In this document: one piece after another, positions 57,703 through 64,000 of the stretch
Position numbering within the stretch: position 1 is the first letter of the stretch
Layout: the number at the start of each line of letters is the position of its first letter
Assembly: GCA_900208305.1 (NCBI GenBank)
Contig: OAPG01000003.1
Span: 248,001 to 312,000 of the forward strand
DNA: 64,000 nt
From: Melanopsichium pennsylvanicum
Taxonomy: Eukaryota > Basidiomycota > Ustilaginomycetes > Ustilaginales
Direction of reading: 5' to 3'
Notes under the pieces: model-generated
The model's input: the letters and a program-made list of their open reading frames with translations, nothing else
Database searches by the model: none
Told to the model about the DNA's origin: nothing
Program-made: the position numbers and the translations under genes

Positions 57703-58623
57703 GTTTGAATGACACTATTTCACTGGAGTGTGTTTTTTTTTGGAAGAAAAGGAGTGGGTTTGAAAGATAGTCAAGGACGCTTGAAATGAATGGAAAGAAA
57801 AGAGGTTTCTAAGTCAGCCAGGCCAAATGGGTTGACTTATATGTGTGACCGCAGGTGTGTTCGAGAAGGATTGTGCTACAGTACAGTATACGCAAAGAGG
57901 GTCGCCGGTCAATCAGTCAAAGTGTCAGTCGACATGTGGTGTTGAAGGATGCATCGGTGCTTCGGGATCAAGAGATTGCCGGTGACACTTTCTTTCTTCT
58001 CGTCAGATTGCCGATGCGAATATTGCCGCGTAACAGAATTTGTTGTATGATAGACCTTAACATTTATAAAAAAAAGTTGCAAAAAGGCTTACTTAATCAT
58101 GACAATCTTTCACTCGTTCACGATTGGGCTCGAACGCCAAGAACGCACACACCCAAAACTTGAAACACGCAAAACAGAAACTTGTGGGAAACGGCTTCGT
58201 ACCTTGTTTCATCGTTTCGATATATCATCATCTCCTTTGACCCCCTACCTCCCACGTACCCAACTCGATTCACACCAGATCGCATCTTGGCATCTGCTCC
58301 AACAGATTATCCATATTCGCTTCGTGCTCAAAGTTTTTGTCCGTCTATCCAGCCACCTCGCTGTCGACCGTTTGCATGCAGTCCTTTTCTCAATCCTCCT
58401 ACTCTGGCGTCTCCATGCTCAACAACACCTGCTTTGCCAACTACCCTTCTCACTTCAGCATTCAATGACATTGACTTTTCGTCTTCTGTGACAAACCTTT
58501 GTTGAATTTTGATTGATCTAAACCAAAGAGAACAAAAAAAACTTAGATCATCAGCAATACCTATCGATCTGTACCGACCTTGACTCGGTCGGGTTACAAC
58601 GAGTTGTACCGTGTAACCTCAGC
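57703..58623. promoter_or_regulatory. Divergent region between the xylulokinase and Na+/H+ antiporter genes
   Basis: This 921-base interval is C/T-rich on the plus strand from about 58200 to 58500, which suits the antiporter leader. TACAGTACAGTATA lies at 57877-57890. Open frames such as 58099-58491 follow the C/T-rich sequence and look non-coding. Confidence 0.45.
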
Positions 58624-60936
58624 ATGCCCGCACATGTAGTCGAGGTAGACTTGTCCGAGGTGTCAAAATCCCTCGCAGTGCTTGGAGGCTTTATCGTGAT
58701 CTATGGCCTTCTCTCCTATGTGGTCAAAGAACGCCTCTACCTCTCTGAACCTCTGCTTGCCGTCACTGCCGGAATCATCGTCGGACCCTATGTCCTCAAC
58801 TGGGTCGATCCTATCAGCTGGGGAAACACAGAAGAGACCAACTACGTCACCTACACTTTCACCAGGATCGTCGTGGGTATTCAGGTCCTCTTCTGTGGTA
58901 TATCCTTACCAAAAGCGTACCTATGGAGAGAAAAGCTATCTTTGACCATTCTATTGTTCGGAATTATGACCACGGCATGGTTCGCTACTGCGCTGCTCAT
59001 CTGGGGTCTCATTCCCAACCTCACCTTTTTGGAAAGTCTGTGCATCGCAGCAGCAGTGACACCTACAGATCCCGTACTGGCAAACTCGATCACCACAGGC
59101 AGGTACGCAGAGAAACACGTGCCCGCCAACGTCAGGAACATCATCGTGGCCGAATCAGGCGCAAATGATGGCTTGGGCTTTCCTTTCCTCTACCTTGCCA
59201 TCTACCTCCTCGCACGCACGGGCGAGGACCAGGGTAGCAGTATAGGCACCGAAGTCGGTCGTTGGGTCTACGCAGTCGTCATTTACCAGATTCTCCTATC
59301 CATCGCTTTTGGATCGCTCATCGGTTACTTAGCCAGGAAATCTCTCAAGTGGGCCGAATCCAGGAGCTACATTGATAAGGCCAACTTTTTCGCTTACGGT
59401 CTTGGCCTTGCGTTTTTCACGCTCGGTACAACGGGTTTGTTCGGATCCGATGACATCTTGGCCTGCTTCATAGCCGGAAACTCGTTCACCTGGGATGATT
59501 GGTTCCGTATCAGGACCGAGGACAATGACTTTCAGGAAATCATCGACACGGTGCTCAACATGACTGTGTTCGTCTACATTGGCGCCATCATCCCTTGGAC
59601 TGACTACTCGAACCCCGAACTCCAACTCACCGGCTGGCGCGTCGTAGTGCTCGCTCTCACCGTGTTGCTTCTTCGAAGGCCGCCTTGGGTCATCGCAGCA
59701 ACCAGGGCTATCCCAGCATTGCGCGACTTTAAAGAGTCCGCATTTGCAGGTTGGTTCGGACCAATCGGTGTCGGTGCAGTGTTTTACATCCAAGTCGCCC
59801 TCCGCCAGCTCCCCGATGATGGCACTCGCGATCGTCTTCGCGCTATCTACTCGCCAGTCGTACTCTTCATGGTATTTGCTTCTGTACTTACACATGGTAT
59901 CACCATCCCCATTAGCAAACTTGGCCCAGGTGTCATGCGTCGAACTGCCACCCTTACCAAGACGCGTTCCATCACCTTTTCCCGCCCCGTCCCGCGCAAC
60001 AACACGATCCAAGTCAACAACAATAACAACAACAACAACAACAACGATAATAATAATGCTGACCAGCAGCCTTCTTCTTCCTCCTCCGACAATTCGGACT
60101 CTGGAAGGGCCGCTGCGTCTTCTCGAGGCTCGTCACATGGTCATGTGGGCTATGACGAGTCCGGAAAGCCTCTTTGGAATCCGCTGATTGCGGTAGGAGA
60201 CTGGACCATTCACGTGTTCGCCTTCTGGCGAAAGGACAGTTTTTGGAGGAAGGAGGCCGCGCCTAATGGCGAAAATAGTGCTTTTGCGCACCACCGAGTG
60301 AGTAAGAGCGAGATTTCTGGTCCCAGCAAACCGGTCAGGCAGAGGAGTGTTGAGGAGGATGCAATTGCCAGAGTCATCAATGAAAATGGTGGTTGTAAAG
60401 AGGGTGTTGACATGGCAGAAATTGGGGCGGATGGTGAACAGATGAAATCTCGATTGCCACCTCCTAGCCTGCAATTGCCTACGAGTGAAAGTGGTGGCAT
60501 GCTAAGTCCGATCCTTCAACAGCCTTCGAGTTTGGGATCAGCCACCACTCGTCAACCCATCAAGATGGAAGAAAAACATGACAAGAAGCCAGAGATGCCC
60601 GACCTCAAGAGAATCACTACGCCTCGCAGGTTCGCCATTCTTCGAGCGTTTGATAACGAACTCCACAGCGAAAGGCAAGAAGCTCTCACCGAGGCTGAAC
60701 GAGGTTGGCAGCGAGGAGAGTTGCGAGAGCAGAAACGTTTGCTAGACATGTTGCAAAGGAGTGGAGCAGAAGTTAAGGAGAAGCATGCGACGCAAAGCCA
60801 GACAGATCATAGTCCGACAGGTCAAGATGATCGTGGTACACAAGAGGCAAGCGCTGATGATGAAGGGGCAAAAGAAGGGGATGCTGATACGGGTTCAACC
60901 CACTCTTCCCACCACAGGACCTTGCGCTTCATCTAA
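58624..60936 (+). CDS. NHA1: Plasma-membrane Na+,K+/H+ antiporter of the Nha1/Sod2 type
   Basis: This 770-residue transporter expels Na+ or K+ in exchange for protons. Twelve or so hydrophobic helices fill residues about 15-435, starting LAVLGGFIVIYGLLSYVV. The core ion-binding region is seen in AAAVTPTDPVLANSI near 140 and VAESGANDGLGFPFL near 177; the two Asp residues of AND and TDP are conserved in fungal antiporters. A hydrophilic C-terminal half of about 330 residues follows, with an Asn run near 464, Ser-rich stretches, the VGDWTIHVFAFWRKDSFWRKE block that is conserved among fungal Nha1 proteins, and acidic sequence ending SSHHRTLRFI. The ATG at 58624 follows GTAACCTCAGC. No intron is needed. 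Confidence 0.94.
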   Translation: MPAHVVEVDLSEVSKSLAVLGGFIVIYGLLSYVVKERLYLSEPLLAVTAGIIVGPYVLNWVDPISWGNTEETNYVTYTFTRIVVGIQVLFCGISLPKAYLWREKLSLTILLFGIMTTAWFATALLIWGLIPNLTFLESLCIAAAVTPTDPVLANSITTGRYAEKHVPANVRNIIVAESGANDGLGFPFLYLAIYLLARTGEDQGSSIGTEVGRWVYAVVIYQILLSIAFGSLIGYLARKSLKWAESRSYIDKANFFAYGLGLAFFTLGTTGLFGSDDILACFIAGNSFTWDDWFRIRTEDNDFQEIIDTVLNMTVFVYIGAIIPWTDYSNPELQLTGWRVVVLALTVLLLRRPPWVIAATRAIPALRDFKESAFAGWFGPIGVGAVFYIQVALRQLPDDGTRDRLRAIYSPVVLFMVFASVLTHGITIPISKLGPGVMRRTATLTKTRSITFSRPVPRNNTIQVNNNNNNNNNNDNNNADQQPSSSSSDNSDSGRAAASSRGSSHGHVGYDESGKPLWNPLIAVGDWTIHVFAFWRKDSFWRKEAAPNGENSAFAHHRVSKSEISGPSKPVRQRSVEEDAIARVINENGGCKEGVDMAEIGADGEQMKSRLPPPSLQLPTSESGGMLSPILQQPSSLGSATTRQPIKMEEKHDKKPEMPDLKRITTPRRFAILRAFDNELHSERQEALTEAERGWQRGELREQKRLLDMLQRSGAEVKEKHATQSQTDHSPTGQDDRGTQEASADDEGAKEGDADTGSTHSSHHRTLRFI

Positions 60937-61206
60937 ATTGCAATTTAATATTTTCCGTCTCATCACCGTCGCTGGGCACATGACTACGCACAGTCATATC
61001 GCATCTACGCATAAAAGCCACACTCATATAAACTTTGTCTGCTTGCCCTTAACTTGTATAAAAAAAAACTTACACTTTCATACGGCTATTTGATGCATCT
61101 TTGTTCAAGGTCAGACTCAACCGTGAAAAGCTACTGTACAAGCGATGTGATCAGGTTGAAAAAATTCCTTGATGCGTGATGATATCAAGTCTGGGATAAG
61201 ATTTGT
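60937..61206. other. Convergent 3' intergenic region
   Basis: This lies between the 3' ends of the antiporter and MFS genes. It is AT-rich with short A runs. Nothing else was seen. Confidence 0.4.
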
Positions 61207-63786
61207 TCAATTCAAAAAAGCAGGAAGTCCTGGCCTGCTATTCACCTTACTCTCGTCCTTTCCCTTTGCGGTCTTGAGACTGAACGCGTTCTTGAAAGTC
61301 GAGCTACGGTACGCCGACCTCTCGATCGTTACTATGGTGCCTTCCACTTCCACATCTCCATTCTCCTCCAAACCTGGCTTTAGATGAGGCCGAGCAGGCA
61401 AAGAAGGCAAACTGATCGGCTTCCTCACCTTAACGCCACACAACAATAAGAATGCGATCACAAACATTCCAGTTCCCACCACAAAGATGGCTGGTGGAAA
61501 CGTCTTTGTAGTTTTCTTGAAAACTTCAGCAAACAGAATGGGTCCTACAACCGTACCCGAGATGGCAGAAGTAATGCTCCAAGCGCCAAATAGCTTTCCT
61601 GCATCAGCAGGCGATTTGAGAAGAGCAAGTGCGAGCGATGACATGGCCGCTCCACCTCCACCACCCAGAGAAGTAATGGCCGTGGCAAGGAAAAACAGCT
61701 GAGGCGTGTTGGAAAAAATCAGAAGTGCGTAAGAGATGGTGTTGACAAACACCGAAATCTTGGCCAGCTTCAGATCGAACTTGGAATCGTGGATGAGACG
61801 GAGGTGTTTGGCGCGCAAAGTCCAAAGCTCTTCGACATTCTTCTTATTTTCGTCCCACACGCCGTCGTCGTCAACGTGGTCTTCTTCTTCAGAAGATTGG
61901 GCGGTTGCTGAACAAGACTGATCAAGTGCGCCATACGAGCTCACGCGGCGATGCGGACGACCTTCATCATCCAATGTCGAATGACGTCGCGAATTGGGTG
62001 CGACGGTCTGCTCCTCTTCAACAGGCGGTCCATCCTGCGGCAGACGAAGCGCCTTGACTGGACGATGTAGGAACTTGATCGCCAGAGGCAGGATAAAGGT
62101 GAGAGCCAGAACACGAGTGACGCTGAGGAAAGTGAGGTACATTCCCAGTTCTGCAGATCCCCAGATGAACTGCTTTTGTGCGTATTGCATCTTGAAGGAC
62201 ATGATGCCGATGATGGCGGTCTCGGTGAAGTAAGTAAGGGAGAGGAACGAGAGATTGTAGTCGTATCTCGTTTTGGGTGCCACGCGGGAAACCGAGATGT
62301 GGGATGCGGATGCTTCAGGGGCAACTTGAGCGCCTAATCGAGGTGTGCCTGCATGCGAACCTCGACGTTGCCCTGCCTCTTCGTCCTCCCCTTCAACCAC
62401 CTTCTTGGGGAGCAGGAAGCTAAGCGGTTCGAGAGGGGCATACAGCACACTGTCCATGAACATGACTTTGACACGCTTCCAGACGCGTCTCTTGAATGGC
62501 CTTGCGTCGCCTTGCTGACCTCGCGAGCCGAGCAGAGGTTGGAGTTCGGCCGTCTTGCGCTCGTTCGCCTTGCGCTTGATCTCGGCGCGGGATTCCTTGT
62601 ACTCGCGCAGCGCCTTGACGCGGAACTCTTTGCTGGTGCTCTCGGGAATGAAGGAGAAAACGCCGACTAGATAGATCAGATGCATGGCAAGAGCAAACCA
62701 GAATGGCGCGAGGATGTTGTCGGTATGCTTGACGACCAATCCTCCCAGAGTGGGACCCAAAGCAAGACCGGCGTAGACGATGCCCATGAAATGCGCAAAG
62801 ATGTGTGCTCGAGTACCGCTTGGCGTCACGTCGGAGATGTAGGACTGATGAACGGCAATTGCGGCACTATAGCCTCCGAGAAGACCTTCGATAGTAGTGC
62901 CCAGAACGAGGAAGCTGTAGCCAAAAGGAAGCTTGGAGCGGGGAACAAGGGCGGCAGTGAGTATGACGAGATCGGTGAAGACAATTCCGGCCATCGAGAT
63001 ACGCAGAACGGGCAGACGACCGCGTCTGGACGAGAGGTTGGACCAGAAGCCGGTGGTGAGAGCGGCGAGGATACCCATGGACAAAGTCATGCGAAGCTGC
63101 AGAGTGGCTAGAGATGACTGGACCTCTGGACTGGCGAAGCAAGCTTTGCTTGGCCGACGCGGGACGGGGATGACGGTCGAGTTAGGTTGTTCGAGAGCAG
63201 CGAAATACGCCGTCACGACTTCTGGGTCAGAGGATCCGAGGCCAGACAGAGGTGCTGACCAGGGCTGGAAAGTTTCAAGGTGCAGACCAGCAAGTGTAAA
63301 AGTCTGGGTATGGTCGACATGCAAAAGGGACGAATTGGGAGGAGGCTGTGGAACGATAATGTCACTTCCACCAACGTAGCTATCGCCGAGCACGTCTTCG
63401 CAAACAAACATGTTGAGCAGCTCGAGCTTGGGTCCCATGCACATTCCACCAGCCATTGAGATGAGCAGAGCAAATGGACGCAGCCACTTTTCCGAAGGTT
63501 TGCGATACCAAGGCTGGTCTTTGAACCAGAGTAGATGGTCATCCACAGTAGCAGGACGGTCCGCTTGTGAGCCTTCTGAGCCATGACGATGAGCATGCCC
63601 GCCAGCCTCTGCGTCGTGCTGAAGGTGCGGGTGGCGCTCGTCTTCGTGCGCCTCATCGTCATAGCGATAGATCATATCGGCGAGGACAGGATTGGTCGAG
63701 TCTATCTCGAGCTCGCCACCGAGAGGTCGAGCGATAGGAAAGGATGGTGGTGTGGCATTTGAGCCGTTACTGGCTGAGCGTTTCAT
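61207..63786 (-). CDS. Major facilitator superfamily transporter; frame open to the window edge
   Basis: From the last in-window ATG (63786) the protein has 859 residues. It has a histidine- and acid-rich N-terminal domain (DDEAHEDERHPHLQHDAEAG), a first helix at WLRPFALLISMAGGMCMGP, then a roughly 100-residue loop with a Cys, and five or six more helices with the MFS motif A in FWSNLSSRRGRLPVLR. A large, charged cytoplasmic loop follows the sixth helix, then a second half with helices such as ARVLALTFILPLAIKF and GTGMFVIAFLLLCGV. The split organisation fits a fungal MFS pump of the tetracycline-resistance class; substrate is unknown. The frame stays open upstream of 63786 to base 64000 without another ATG, so the true start may be beyond the window. 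No intron signal is evident. Confidence 0.85.
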   Translation of the reverse strand: MKRSASNGSNATPPSFPIARPLGGELEIDSTNPVLADMIYRYDDEAHEDERHPHLQHDAEAGGHAHRHGSEGSQADRPATVDDHLLWFKDQPWYRKPSEKWLRPFALLISMAGGMCMGPKLELLNMFVCEDVLGDSYVGGSDIIVPQPPPNSSLLHVDHTQTFTLAGLHLETFQPWSAPLSGLGSSDPEVVTAYFAALEQPNSTVIPVPRRPSKACFASPEVQSSLATLQLRMTLSMGILAALTTGFWSNLSSRRGRLPVLRISMAGIVFTDLVILTAALVPRSKLPFGYSFLVLGTTIEGLLGGYSAAIAVHQSYISDVTPSGTRAHIFAHFMGIVYAGLALGPTLGGLVVKHTDNILAPFWFALAMHLIYLVGVFSFIPESTSKEFRVKALREYKESRAEIKRKANERKTAELQPLLGSRGQQGDARPFKRRVWKRVKVMFMDSVLYAPLEPLSFLLPKKVVEGEDEEAGQRRGSHAGTPRLGAQVAPEASASHISVSRVAPKTRYDYNLSFLSLTYFTETAIIGIMSFKMQYAQKQFIWGSAELGMYLTFLSVTRVLALTFILPLAIKFLHRPVKALRLPQDGPPVEEEQTVAPNSRRHSTLDDEGRPHRRVSSYGALDQSCSATAQSSEEEDHVDDDGVWDENKKNVEELWTLRAKHLRLIHDSKFDLKLAKISVFVNTISYALLIFSNTPQLFFLATAITSLGGGGGAAMSSLALALLKSPADAGKLFGAWSITSAISGTVVGPILFAEVFKKTTKTFPPAIFVVGTGMFVIAFLLLCGVKVRKPISLPSLPARPHLKPGLEENGDVEVEGTIVTIERSAYRSSTFKNAFSLKTAKGKDESKVNSRPGLPAFLN

Positions 63787-64000
63787 GGGGGGTGGTTGGA
63801 GGGTGGCCGAGGTGGAGAGATTGGTGGATCGAGATTTGCGCTCTTGTTCGAGGACGTCCCTGAGCAGTGATGGAGAGGATACGTTTGAGGGAGAAGCTGC
63901 TAGAAGCTGTTGATTGATGATTTGTGCTTGATCCTGGGTGAGAATTCGACCATCAATCTTGAGCTGAAACTGGTGATCGGGAGCGGCTACGCAAAAGTGA

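Noticed and set aside
58120..58150. Possible tRNA T-arm on the minus strand (GTTCGAGCC)
   Set aside because: The flanking bases do not form a five-pair stem and no A box lies at a suitable distance.

Overview
The window is nuclear DNA of a basidiomycete fungus, most likely a smut (Ustilaginales; Ustilago, Sporisorium or a close relative). The evidence is the gene density (about one gene per 2.4 kb), mostly intronless reading frames with a few short GT-AG introns, serine-, glutamine- and asparagine-rich low-complexity tracts, pyrimidine-rich leaders before start codons, and products such as sterol C-8 isomerase (Erg2) and an Ert1-type Zn2Cys6 regulator in typical smut form. No rRNA, tRNA, transposon or CRISPR array was found by eye. 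Family assignments rest on motifs recalled from knowledge, not on searches.

Layout. 1-10 kb: a class I heme peroxidase ending in a peroxisomal-type AKL tripeptide, a small unknown protein, a secreted Cys-rich protein, a GH105-type glycoside hydrolase, a GNAT acetyltransferase and an acid-sphingomyelinase-like phosphodiesterase. 10-20 kb: two genome-maintenance genes head to head, REV3 (DNA polymerase zeta) and PMS1 (MutL-alpha endonuclease subunit), then a small acidic unknown. 20-31 kb: ERG2, a Cdc25/Acr2-type rhodanese, a mitochondrial enoyl-CoA hydratase-family protein, an acyl-CoA ligase-like enzyme and a long aquaglyceroporin, with one 2.6-kb gene-free stretch. 31-42.6 kb is sparse: a tiny tail-anchored Qc-SNARE, a Ser-rich unknown and a seven-helix membrane protein between gene-poor intervals. 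42.6-48 kb holds the two most unusual genes. One is a PAF-acetylhydrolase-like lipase with a complete HAD hydrolase inserted between its catalytic Asp and His. The other is a fusion of allantoicase and ureidoglycolate lyase. 48-64 kb: ERT1, SFT2, a family III CoA-transferase, nitronate monooxygenase, xylulokinase, a Na+/H+ antiporter and an MFS transporter whose frame stays open to the window end.

The genes are mostly independent housekeeping or metabolic units. Three groupings make functional sense. REV3 and PMS1 share a 523-bp promoter holding two TTTCGCG elements. The two last enzymes of allantoin breakdown are in one polypeptide, with two AGATAA (GATA-factor type) sites upstream. Several predicted mitochondrial or peroxisomal lipid and amino-acid enzymes (peroxidase, enoyl-CoA hydratase, acyl-CoA ligase, CoA-transferase) are spread through the window without being clustered. 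No secondary-metabolite cluster or defence island is visible. The strongest candidates for something undescribed are the lipase/HAD nested protein and the allantoicase-lyase fusion, whose linker lies inside a possible retained intron.
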